From: Desulfobacteraceae bacterium
GTDB taxonomy: Bacteria; Desulfobacterota; Desulfobacteria; Desulfobacterales; Desulfobacteraceae
Length of the DNA: 46,277 nt
Assembly: GCA_024226935.1 (NCBI GenBank)
Contig: JAAELK010000528.1
Location: 1 to 46,277, forward strand
Direction: 5' to 3'
This document shows, one piece after another, positions 8,492 through 16,261 of the stretch. A program made the translations under genes and the position numbers. The first letter of the stretch is position 1. Each line of letters starts with the position of its first letter. The notes under the pieces are model-generated. The model was given only the letters and a program-made list of their open reading frames with translations, was not told the origin of the DNA and did no database searches.

Positions 8492-11400
8492 TAGTTAACC
8501 CTCTCAAATAAACCATCTAGTTTTGCCAGAATCTGATCATCTTCATAGGTCAGAAGCTGGATCGCCTTTGCCGGACAATCCGCCGCACAAACACCACAAC
8601 CCTGGCATTTATCAGGATCTATCTGTGAATATCCATCGGCATTGATAAAGGGAATGTCGAAGGGACATGCCCTCACACAAACCAGGCAGGATGCACATTT
8701 ATCTTTATCCACACGGACGACGGCAGCACCCAGATTGATCTCTTTTTTAGCCAGAAGGGTCTGGGCCCGGCCAGCAGCTGCAAGGGCCTGGGTAACACTT
8801 TCCCGGATGGTCTTAGGCGAATGGATGGTACCGGCAATAAAGACTCCTCTGACCGCCATGTCAACGGGCCTTAATTTTACATGCTCTTCTAAAAAATAAT
8901 GATCCAATGTCCTTGGCAGATGAAACATCATGGCAAGATCTTCCGTGGTTTCATCATCGGCAACAAGACCGGTACTCAAAGCCAGACAATCTGCCTCTAT
9001 TTCAATCTTCTGCCCCAGAATAAAGTCATAAACACGAACATAAAACCTGCCGTCTTCCTGTGTGACCAAAGGTTTTGTATTTAATGAATATCGAACAAAT
9101 TTAACCCCCAGGTTCCTGGCTTCTCTATAATAATCTTCCTGGAATCCATAGGTTCTGATATCACGATATAATACAAAAACCTGGGTTTCCGGATTAATTT
9201 GCTTGATACGAAGGGCATTTTTCATGGCAGCCTGGCAGCAGATTCTGGAGCAATTGGGATTATTTTCTTCCCTGGAACCCACACATTGAATCATAACCAC
9301 CTGGTCCATGGCAGCTATTTTTTCCGTGTCATCTTCCAGCATGAAATCCAGCTCCAACTGGGTTACAACCCCATCAAGGGTCCCCAGGCCATACTCCCCC
9401 GGTCGATTTGCAAGGGCACCTGTGGCCAGAATGGTGACTCCATGATCAATTGACATATAATTCATGCGCAACCCTGTTTGAATACCGGTTTTAAACAATC
9501 CCGGCATCCCGCTGTGATCAACAACGATGGAACGAGTCATCACATGGATATTTTCATGGGCCATCACTTTTTCAACCAGTCTGGCCACAAAAGCACCCAC
9601 ATCCTCGCCTTCAATGGTTTTACGAATGGATCTGGCCAATCCACCAAGGGCGGGTGCCCGTTCAATAATATAAGTCAATATTCCCTGGTCTGCCAATTTC
9701 AAGGCAGATGTCATTCCGGTAACTCCACCGCCTATAACCAACGCATTCTGACTCATGGGAAGAGTATTTTCCATCAAGGGACGGTTTTTCCGGACACCGC
9801 TGATACCAATTTGTAACAGCTTACAAGCTTTTTCCTGGGCCTGCCTGGGCTGGCCTCTGTGGGCCCAGGTATTTTGATCACGCAAATTAACAATTTCCAC
9901 CAGATACCGGTTAAGTCCCACCCGCCTTAAAAGATCCTGAAATTTACTTTCATGGGTTCTTGGAGAACATCCTCCTATGACCACCCGGTTGACTCCATGT
10001 TCTAAAATCAAGGATTCAATCTGGGCCATGGATTCGGCAGAGCAACCGTGTCCAACGGCTTTTGCAACAGCCACATCTGAATTTGTTTTTACATAATCGA
10101 TCAGTTTACCGACATCCACTACACCACCGATATCAATTCCGCAATCACAGACAAAGACACCGAGTTTAACCTCTTGCCCCGTCACATCCCGTTCCCTGGG
10201 AAAAAAATCTTCTATTTTTTCATCGGCGCAAATAACCGGAAGATTAGCAGAAGCCATTAAAGCTGCCGCACTGGCCTGGACCATGGTTTCCGGAATATCC
10301 TTGGGACTTTCATAAACTCCGCAGACATAAACGCCGGGCCTGGAGGTTTTCACCGAATTAAAATGATCTGTTTTAGCAAAATTGTGTTCATTTAAATCGA
10401 TACCCAATTTTGATGCCAGATCGGTGGCATCCTTTCCTGCCCTGAATCCGGTTGAAAGAACCACCATGTCAAAATCTTCAGTTTTTTGAACCGCTTCTTC
10501 TTCCAGGGCATAGGTAATTGAAAGATCCTTGGTACTTGAATTTTCGATAATGGAATGGGGCCGGGAACGAATCATTCTTACCTTATATTCGTCCTTGGCC
10601 CGATTGAAATATCGTTCATAATCTTTTCCATGGGTCCGCATATCCATGTAAAAAATAGTGGTTTCAATATCTTCTTCAAAACGTTCCTTGGTAACCATAG
10701 CCTCTTTCAGGGCATACATACAACAAACCCCTGAACAATAGGGCACATCCGCCTCATTAATTCCCCTGGAACCCACACATTGAATCCAGGCAATTTTTTT
10801 GGGCTGTTTATTATCCGACACCCGGACAAGACTTCCCTGGAAGGGGCCGGAAGCCGACATAATTCGTTCATATTCAAGACCGGTAACGATATTTTGACAT
10901 TGCCCACCACCATAATTATCTAAAACAGATGGATCAAAAAGCTCTGCCCCCACACTCAGCACCACCGACCCGACTTTTATCCGGGTCTTTTGGACCTCAT
11001 CATGGGATAAAATGGCGTCAGCCTTGCAGACTTTCTGGATCTGACTGATATCCTCCACCTTTGCCATATCAATGGAAAAAGCGTAGGGAGTCGCCTGGGG
11101 ATACCTCATACAGGTAGGAGCTCTTGGATCAAGCCCCGGCGTAAACCTGACCGCTTCTGGAAATTTTTGAACACACTCCCCGCAACCCGTACATTTATCG
11201 ATATCAATATACCTTGGTTCAGTAACCAGGGTTGCAGTAAAATTGCCTGCCTGCCCGGTCAACTCTTCAATCCGGGTCATGGGTTTGATATCCAGATAAC
11301 GTTCCCTGCCACTGGCAGACAAAAAAGGAGAAACCGTACACAAATCGCAATTATTGGTTGGAAAAGTGCGGTCCAACTGTGTCATTAAACCGCCAATGCT

Positions 11401-11541
11401 ATATGATTTATCTATCAGCAGAACATCACGTCGGGATTCAGCTAAATCTAGAGCTGCCCGGATCCCGCCCACACCGCCGCCGATAACAAGCACACGTTCG
11501 GAGCCTGACTGCTTATCGTCTTTTTTATTAAGCTTTTGCAT
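8491..11541 (-). CDS. hdrA: Double HdrA-like flavoprotein (fused, 1016 aa)
   Basis: This is much longer than the usual HdrA of about 650 aa and appears to be two units in tandem. Unit 1 (about residues 1-465) begins with an FAD-binding GGGVGGIRAAL fold, keeps the HdrA-type cysteines in TFPTNNCDLC, and has a ferredoxin-like CTGCGEC whose usual fourth Cys region reads KFPEAV instead of CP. Unit 2 starts with the HdrA N-terminal domain (GVFVCDCGIDIGG, GGCSPRTHE, about 470-540) and a second FAD site (VIGGGVTGMTSAL, about 608). It lacks the unit-1 type flavin-proximal cysteines and ends in two [4Fe-4S] motifs (CASCLVCVRACP and CQGCGVCAADCP, about 949-990). HdrA flavins carry out electron bifurcation. 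Here the protein should pass electrons through MvhD and MetV to MetF. There is no hdrBC, so it is not a classical heterodisulfide reductase. Confidence 0.93.
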   Translation of the reverse strand: MQKLNKKDDKQSGSERVLVIGGGVGGIRAALDLAESRRDVLLIDKSYSIGGLMTQLDRTFPTNNCDLCTVSPFLSASGRERYLDIKPMTRIEELTGQAGNFTATLVTEPRYIDIDKCTGCGECVQKFPEAVRFTPGLDPRAPTCMRYPQATPYAFSIDMAKVEDISQIQKVCKADAILSHDEVQKTRIKVGSVVLSVGAELFDPSVLDNYGGGQCQNIVTGLEYERIMSASGPFQGSLVRVSDNKQPKKIAWIQCVGSRGINEADVPYCSGVCCMYALKEAMVTKERFEEDIETTIFYMDMRTHGKDYERYFNRAKDEYKVRMIRSRPHSIIENSSTKDLSITYALEEEAVQKTEDFDMVVLSTGFRAGKDATDLASKLGIDLNEHNFAKTDHFNSVKTSRPGVYVCGVYESPKDIPETMVQASAAALMASANLPVICADEKIEDFFPRERDVTGQEVKLGVFVCDCGIDIGGVVDVGKLIDYVKTNSDVAVAKAVGHGCSAESMAQIESLILEHGVNRVVIGGCSPRTHESKFQDLLRRVGLNRYLVEIVNLRDQNTWAHRGQPRQAQEKACKLLQIGISGVRKNRPLMENTLPMSQNALVIGGGVTGMTSALKLADQGILTYIIERAPALGGLARSIRKTIEGEDVGAFVARLVEKVMAHENIHVMTRSIVVDHSGMPGLFKTGIQTGLRMNYMSIDHGVTILATGALANRPGEYGLGTLDGVVTQLELDFMLEDDTEKIAAMDQVVMIQCVGSREENNPNCSRICCQAAMKNALRIKQINPETQVFVLYRDIRTYGFQEDYYREARNLGVKFVRYSLNTKPLVTQEDGRFYVRVYDFILGQKIEIEADCLALSTGLVADDETTEDLAMMFHLPRTLDHYFLEEHVKLRPVDMAVRGVFIAGTIHSPKTIRESVTQALAAAGRAQTLLAKKEINLGAAVVRVDKDKCASCLVCVRACPFDIPFINADGYSQIDPDKCQGCGVCAADCPAKAIQLLTYEDDQILAKLDGLFERVN

Positions 11542-11627
11542 GTGTAACCTATAATTTTAATATGGATATCCGCCACCTGTATGTCCCATACAAAATGTAA
11601 ACGGAAAAGTTGGTTAATCACGTTTCC

Positions 11628-12500
11628 CTAAAGACCGGCACTATCCAGAATGGCCGGCAACCTATCTTCCCAGCCAAGGGCTGAAATCTTCACTCCCTGG
11701 GCTGTCTCCTTGAGAGAACAGATAATCTCGCCGGCAATATTAATACATTCGTTCTCGCGGTCTTTTGCTTTTCGAATACGGCGGATGGTATCCTCTGAAA
11801 GTCGGCAATTGGGATCATTAATGGAAATATATCTAGCCATACCCACGTTTTTCAAAAGCAAAACTGAGGCGATCACCGGGACATTCAAAACTTTAAAGGC
11901 ATCGATCATATGTGTATAAAAAGCAGTATCAAATACCGGCGGCAGCATAATATATTGGGCGCCGGCATCGATTTTTTCCCGGGCGGATTCAACCTCTTTT
12001 TCAAGTTGCGCATCATCGGCCAGAGGGGCAACAGCACACCCAAGAGTAAACTTCGGAATTCCCTTGAGCTCAAACCCTGCCATATCCGTGCCGTGGGTCA
12101 GGGAACCTATCATCTGGAGAAGAGCTATTTCATCCAGATCATTCACCGTGGTTGCTTCCTGGTGATCACCATTAACCATCTCTTCGCCCTGGACCACCAG
12201 AAGATTATGAATCCCCAGCACATGGGCTGCCAAAAGATCTCCCTGGAGTGCCATTCTGTTACGATCACGACCATATACATGGATCATGGGTTCAATACCC
12301 TGCTGACTCATAAGCGCCCCGCCGGCCAATGCACTCATGTGCATAACACCATTATCCATATCCGGAATTGCGATGGCATCGATTCTTGATTTCAAATATC
12401 TTACATTAGTAATAAGATCTGATATATCGACTCCCTTGGGGGTGTTCATCTCTGCGAGTACGGCAAATTCCCCTGAGGAAAGTTTGGCTTGAAAACTCAT
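11628..12500 (-). CDS. Second MetF-like methylene-THF reductase
   Basis: This 290-aa protein belongs to the MetF fold family but differs clearly from the 307-aa MetF downstream. It keeps the early acid-base Glu in LAEMNTPKGVD, DMDNGVMHMS, YGRDRNRMALQGD and the VQGEEMVNGDH loop, the same order of motifs as MetF. The start has a strong AAGGGAG ribosome site. It is the first gene of the block that continues into hdrA after an 86-base gap. A role as an alternative MetF, or as a reductase for another methyl carrier, is possible; sequence alone does not decide. No second MetV is next to it. Confidence 0.85.
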   Translation of the reverse strand: MSFQAKLSSGEFAVLAEMNTPKGVDISDLITNVRYLKSRIDAIAIPDMDNGVMHMSALAGGALMSQQGIEPMIHVYGRDRNRMALQGDLLAAHVLGIHNLLVVQGEEMVNGDHQEATTVNDLDEIALLQMIGSLTHGTDMAGFELKGIPKFTLGCAVAPLADDAQLEKEVESAREKIDAGAQYIMLPPVFDTAFYTHMIDAFKVLNVPVIASVLLLKNVGMARYISINDPNCRLSEDTIRRIRKAKDRENECINIAGEIICSLKETAQGVKISALGWEDRLPAILDSAGL

Positions 12501-12794
12501 ATTTAACTCCCTTCATTGTTTTAACGCCGTTCTGTTTGAACAAAGAACAGCCTGTTACAACATCAACTGTACACTCATACAAAACCAATAAAACACGATT
12601 TACTTGTAGCAGAATTTATACCCCCTGTAAATTGAATACTTATTCATTAGTAGAAACAAGTATTTACTTAAATTTCACAAAAGATTAAAGGGTAAAACAT
12701 CAAAAACCATACAAATTTTTTAGATTTTATTTAAAAAATATTATGAAAATTAAAATTTTTATAAACTTCAGCCATAGATATTTGCACTTAAATA
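12501..12794. other. AT-rich spacer with a 5'-leader hairpin
   Basis: This stretch separates the MetF-like gene from the small membrane protein. On the minus strand an 8-bp stem with one G-U pair (arms at 12526-12533 and 12544-12551, 10-base loop) lies just before the ribosome site of the MetF-like gene and may be a leader structure. The rest is very AT-rich. It presumably holds the promoter of the redox block, but I could not pick a convincing -35/-10 pair. Confidence 0.35.
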
Positions 12795-13118
12795 TTATGA
12801 ATATATATTCAAATCACCCAGGATTCTCCGCCTGGACATACCGGATATTTTCTTTGGCAATCTGTTTTCCCCAGGGGCCTTGTCAAAACCTTTGTTTTTA
12901 CCGATACAAAAAGATGAAACAATTGAACCGGATTTCTCAAATCCTGGCAGCACCCGGGAAAGCCAGAGATTTACCACAAAAAAGACAAGGGCACCGACAG
13001 CATTTAACCAGGGCATATAAATACTGTCACTACCGGCAACCAACAATCCCAACACCCAGAGAAAAACCGCAATTCCAATGATAATCTTGTCACCTATATT
13101 TCTTTTAGTCGGTTGCAT
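12795..13118 (-). CDS. Small two-helix membrane protein, unknown
   Basis: I do not recognise this 107-aa protein. I chose the internal ATG at 13118 over the upstream one at 13172 because AAAAAGGAAATATC provides a ribosome site just before it and the extra 18 residues look random. Two hydrophobic helices lie at about residues 12-28 and 33-52. The rest is a basic cytoplasmic tail with GKNKG, RLPKK and SRRR. It follows the LexA/CI-like repressor gene by 69 bases on the same strand and might share its transcript. No function is inferred. Confidence 0.6.
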   Translation of the reverse strand: MQPTKRNIGDKIIIGIAVFLWVLGLLVAGSDSIYMPWLNAVGALVFFVVNLWLSRVLPGFEKSGSIVSSFCIGKNKGFDKAPGENRLPKKISGMSRRRILGDLNIYS

Positions 13119-13187
13119 GATATTTCCTTTTTGATTAATAAATTCATCTGTTGTTGAAAAAACTAAACGCAAGACCCCAAAAAAAAA

Positions 13188-13841
13188 CTACCGGTATTCC
13201 CGACAGCTCCAGATCACTCTGCCCAAAATCCGCACCTTTGACAATGACGGTGCATCCAGATAGATGGGCGCAAATTCTTTATTATCGCTGGATAAAACAA
13301 GCTTATCCGGATGTTTTTCAAGACGTTTTACCAGAATGGTATCTTCCACCCCCACAGCATAGATAGCACCGGCTATGATGTTGTTCTGGGACTGATCGAT
13401 CAGAACGGTATCTCCCTCCCGGATAACCGGCTCCATGCTGTTTCCAAAGACTTCCATGGCCACCATACTGGCAGCAGATCCTTTTCTGGCAAGCCAGGAA
13501 GATTGAAAAGACAAATACTCGCAAATTTGTTGATCACACTCAAAGGAACCGGTTCCGGCCGATAAGCGAGCCGCCACCTTGGGTATCTGTTTATATGCGA
13601 TATCATAACCGGAATCGGTGTTAAGAAAAACCGATCCCACGCCTGTTTCCATCCATTCGGGATTGAGCTTGAATCTTCGATACAGCTTGACGATCCATTT
13701 TTCGGGAATCTTATTTTTATTTCTGGCATGGGTGATGCCGGATCGATTAATACCAAGCTCTTTTGCAAGATCTGCCTGGGAACTGATCCCGGTGACATCT
13801 AAAATTCTTTTGAGCAATATATCGATTTCATTTTCAACCAT
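13188..13841 (-). CDS. LexA/CI-like repressor with S24 peptidase domain
   Basis: This 217-aa protein has an N-terminal helix-turn-helix of the CI type (about residues 18-45, SSQADLAKELGINRSGITHAR) and a C-terminal S24 self-cleaving peptidase domain. The catalytic Ser is in GNSMEPVIREGD (Ser135) and the Lys is in ILVKRLEK (Lys172). An Ala-Gly pair at 95-96 (LSAGTG) fits the expected cleavage site. Proteins of this kind repress their targets until a stress signal, classically RecA on single-stranded DNA, triggers self-cleavage. No phage genes surround it, so it may control chromosomal genes such as the small membrane protein behind it. It could instead be a prophage remnant. Confidence 0.9.
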   Translation of the reverse strand: MVENEIDILLKRILDVTGISSQADLAKELGINRSGITHARNKNKIPEKWIVKLYRRFKLNPEWMETGVGSVFLNTDSGYDIAYKQIPKVAARLSAGTGSFECDQQICEYLSFQSSWLARKGSAASMVAMEVFGNSMEPVIREGDTVLIDQSQNNIIAGAIYAVGVEDTILVKRLEKHPDKLVLSSDNKEFAPIYLDAPSLSKVRILGRVIWSCREYR

Positions 13842-13925
13842 GGAGCATCACCCTTAAATTCAATTATCAATATCTTTATCTGGCACATTGGTTTAAAAAA
13901 TGCAACACTTTTTACGACATATCAC

Positions 13926-14459
13926 TCAGACGGTTATCCCTGTAGTATTTCCACCAAGATCGGCAATTTTTTCATCTAGAACTTTTATGGCTCGTTCAAT
14001 TGTTTTGTAACTGATATCAGGAAGCTCACCACCCCACGCCTTTCCAGCCTCACTAAATCCCCTCAGAACACCTTCCCGGCCTGCTTTCAATTTAGACAGA
14101 TCTCCCCCCGCTCCCTTTATCACAAAATCGATAATACGCTGGGATGTCTTATCGACTCCAAAATAACCATCCTCTTCAACAAGCGCACCGGCTTCATCAA
14201 CGGAAAGCTCAGAAATTGGATTACCCTCATACAATAAAGAAGCCTTATCTTCTTTGCTTAACTGATTAAAATAAAAAATTGCGTTCTGATCGCTTAACTT
14301 TTGCCGGGTATCTGTTTTAGCCAGCAAGCTGAACTGAAAAACTTCACTTTTAACAGAATAATCCAATTTATTCTGTTTATTTAGAACCTGGCCTGTTCTC
14401 TGAAAAGAAAACTTTTTAACACCGGATAAAACATATAAATTTGTTTGCACGGAAACCAT
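13926..14459 (-). CDS. Uncharacterised protein with C-terminal GFSEA/LPDISY motif
   Basis: This 177-aa soluble protein matches no family I can name with confidence. The N-terminal half is Ser/Gln/Lys-rich with the look of flagellar or cell-surface export proteins. The C-terminal half is a probable helical domain with KAGREGVLRGFSEAGKAWGG and LPDISYKTIERAIKVLD. Similar proteins in sulfate reducers are, as far as I recall, sometimes labelled 'hydrogenase-4 component G', a name nothing here supports. The start has a very strong ribosome site (AAAGGGGGAGAT), and a sigma-28-like promoter lies just upstream. Together these suggest expression with motility genes, but no flagellar gene is in the window. 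Confidence 0.7.
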   Translation of the reverse strand: MVSVQTNLYVLSGVKKFSFQRTGQVLNKQNKLDYSVKSEVFQFSLLAKTDTRQKLSDQNAIFYFNQLSKEDKASLLYEGNPISELSVDEAGALVEEDGYFGVDKTSQRIIDFVIKGAGGDLSKLKAGREGVLRGFSEAGKAWGGELPDISYKTIERAIKVLDEKIADLGGNTTGITV

Positions 14460-14502
14460 GGCACATCTCCCCCTTTTTTTAAAACCCTGGGTTTATATAT
14501 AG

Positions 14503-14530
14503 AGATCGGGGGTTTTTAACAAAAACTTGA
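14503..14530 (-). promoter_or_regulatory. Sigma-28 (FliA)-like promoter
   Basis: On the minus strand TCAAGTTT is followed by 12 bases and CCCGATCT, compared with the enterobacterial consensus TAAAGTTT-N11-GCCGATAA. The core CCGAT and AAGTTT are intact; the spacer is one base longer than usual. It would start transcription about 36 bases before the ATG of the gene ending at 13926. Confidence 0.4.
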
Positions 14531-14609
14531 GAATGTGTTGCATGACTCCGGAGAGCTCTACTAAGCATATCTTTTTAAATATCAACCCCTTCCATAAAAA
14601 AAAAAGTTC

Positions 14610-14637
14610 TTGCAAACCCGTAAAATAAGAGTATAAT
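14610..14637 (+). promoter_or_regulatory. Sigma-70-type promoter for the glycosyltransferase
   Basis: TTGCAA (14610-14615), a 16-base spacer and a perfect TATAAT (14632-14637) lie about 75 bases before the glycosyltransferase ATG. The leader then carries a short direct repeat, AACAATAGG, twice (about 14646-14664). Confidence 0.55.
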
Positions 14638-14712
14638 TCGGGGCTAAACAATAGGAAACAATAGGACAATTTAAATTTGATACATTATTAACTTAATAAG
14701 GTATACATAGAT

Positions 14713-16140
14713 ATGGGATTTTTACTGAGCCCTTCATTGAAAGAAATTAATTATACGAATACTGATAAAAAGAAAAAGAAACTTCCCCACGACAATCATT
14801 CTCTTCCCAACTCATCTAACCGGGGAAATAAAATTCTTAAATTAATAGCCGTTGTATGTATCGCATGCATAGGCATAACAATTGAAATGGTCTGGGGTCG
14901 ACACCCCTTCCAGCTTGTAAGTCGCCCGTGGATGGGACCGGCATTTTCAATCTGGGGAATACTACTATTCCTGGCAGTAGCAGAATTAATATGGCGGGTT
15001 GTTCTAACGGCCCGATATCGCCCTACCCCTGACTGCAATTATTTTGCATTGCCACGCTGCACGGTGGTAGTCCCTGCATTCAACGAGGGCGCCCAGGTGT
15101 ACAACACCCTGAAAAGCCTGGCTACCAGCAAATATCCAAAAAAAAAGCTACAGCTGATCGCCGTAGATGACGGCAGCCAGGACGATACCTGGCAATGGAT
15201 AAAAAAGGCAAAACAAGACCTGGGCAGCGGCCTGACAGCCATTCGACTGGATCACAACCAGGGTAAGCGCCACGCCCTTTACGCAGGTTTCAAAAAAAGC
15301 ACAGGAGATATCCTGATCACGGTGGACAGTGATTCCGTGGTTGATCCTATGACCTTGAGACATATGGTTGCCCCCCTTGTCAAAGACAAGATAGTCGGGG
15401 GCGTTGCCGGTAACGTCCGGGTACTCAACAAGGACAAAGGGTTTATCCCCCGCATGCTGGATGTGGTGTTTGTATACAGTTTTGACTTCATAAGAGCCAG
15501 TCAAAGCATGGTGAACACAGTCATGTGTACTCCTGGAGCCCTTGCCGCCTATCGTCGGGATATTGTCATGAAAGTCCTTGACGAATGGTTGAACCAAAAA
15601 TACTGCGGCAACCCTTCCAACATTGGTGAGGATCAAGCCATAACCAACCTCATCCTGAGGGAAGGCTACCATGTTTTGTTCCAGCAAAATGCCATGGTTT
15701 ATACCGATATCCCGGAAAAATATACCCCTTTATGCAAAATGTACCTGCGTTGGGGACGAAGCAATGTGAGGGAAACCCTGGCCATGAGCCGCTTTGCCTT
15801 CCGCAGGTTCAGAAAAGGTTCCATGCTGGGGGCACGAATTAATCTGCTGTCCGAGTGGCTGTCCCTGGTTAAAGCCCCCATCCTGCTGATTCTGACCTGG
15901 TGGGTGCTCCCTCTGGATACCATATACACCGGACTGAGCCTTATCGTCGGTGCCCTGATCGTCCAGAGTCTTCCAGCAGGCCTATACATCTGGAAATACC
16001 GGGATTTCAATGCATTATGGTCCTATCTGTACGGGTTCTACGCATTTCTTGGCCTGTTCTGGATCCAACCCTATGCCCTGTTAACCTCCCATAAATCAGG
16101 ATGGTTAACCCGCCAACTGGCTGTAGATCCTACCCAGTAA
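14713..16140 (+). CDS. Membrane family 2 glycosyltransferase (NodC/HasA/BcsA-like)
   Basis: This 475-aa inner-membrane enzyme resembles processive polysaccharide synthases. Two N-terminal helices (about residues 40-60 and 75-95) precede the GT-A domain. The GT-A domain shows VPAFNEG, the UDP-binding VDDGSQDD, the metal-binding DSDSVV, GEDQAITN (catalytic base region) and the acceptor motif YLRWGRSN, the equivalent of QxxRW. Three or four helices at the C-terminus would form the export channel. The likely product is an extracellular polysaccharide of unknown sugar; hyaluronan- or chitin-like synthases share this layout. There is no c-di-GMP PilZ domain. The gene stands alone with its own promoter and terminator, with no polysaccharide operon around it. 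Confidence 0.85.
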   Translation: MGFLLSPSLKEINYTNTDKKKKKLPHDNHSLPNSSNRGNKILKLIAVVCIACIGITIEMVWGRHPFQLVSRPWMGPAFSIWGILLFLAVAELIWRVVLTARYRPTPDCNYFALPRCTVVVPAFNEGAQVYNTLKSLATSKYPKKKLQLIAVDDGSQDDTWQWIKKAKQDLGSGLTAIRLDHNQGKRHALYAGFKKSTGDILITVDSDSVVDPMTLRHMVAPLVKDKIVGGVAGNVRVLNKDKGFIPRMLDVVFVYSFDFIRASQSMVNTVMCTPGALAAYRRDIVMKVLDEWLNQKYCGNPSNIGEDQAITNLILREGYHVLFQQNAMVYTDIPEKYTPLCKMYLRWGRSNVRETLAMSRFAFRRFRKGSMLGARINLLSEWLSLVKAPILLILTWWVLPLDTIYTGLSLIVGALIVQSLPAGLYIWKYRDFNALWSYLYGFYAFLGLFWIQPYALLTSHKSGWLTRQLAVDPTQ

Positions 16141-16164
16141 CCCAGCAAGATTCAAAGAATATAG

Positions 16165-16204
16165 AAAAATCCCCTTGGTGCAACCACCAAGGGGATTTTT
16201 TTTA
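16165..16204 (+). terminator. Rho-independent terminator
   Basis: AAAATCCCCTTGGTG and CACCAAGGGGATTTT pair perfectly across a 4-base loop and are followed by a run of T. It ends the glycosyltransferase transcript. The A-run on the other side means it could also stop the convergent hydrolase gene. Confidence 0.95.
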
Positions 16205-16209
16205 CCATG

Positions 16210-16237
16210 CCATGGAACCATCACCATGGAACCATTC
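16210..16237. repeat. Short tandem repeat CCATGGAACCAT x2
   Basis: The 12-base unit CCATGGAACCAT occurs twice in succession, separated by CA, between the terminator and the hydrolase stop. Each unit is part-palindromic. The function is unknown and it may be chance slippage. Confidence 0.5.
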
Positions 16238-16261
16238 ATTTAAAAAAAGACCGGCACAATT

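Noticed and set aside
8491-11541. HdrA as part of a classical heterodisulfide reductase
   Set aside because: No hdrB or hdrC genes are adjacent; the partners are MvhD, MetV and MetF.
13188-13841. CI-like repressor as the marker of a prophage
   Set aside because: No integrase, structural, lysis or replication genes are near; a chromosomal LexA-like regulator is equally possible.
15148-15687. 179-aa minus-strand frame inside the glycosyltransferase
   Set aside because: It is antisense to the catalytic core of a clear gene and has no recognisable motif.
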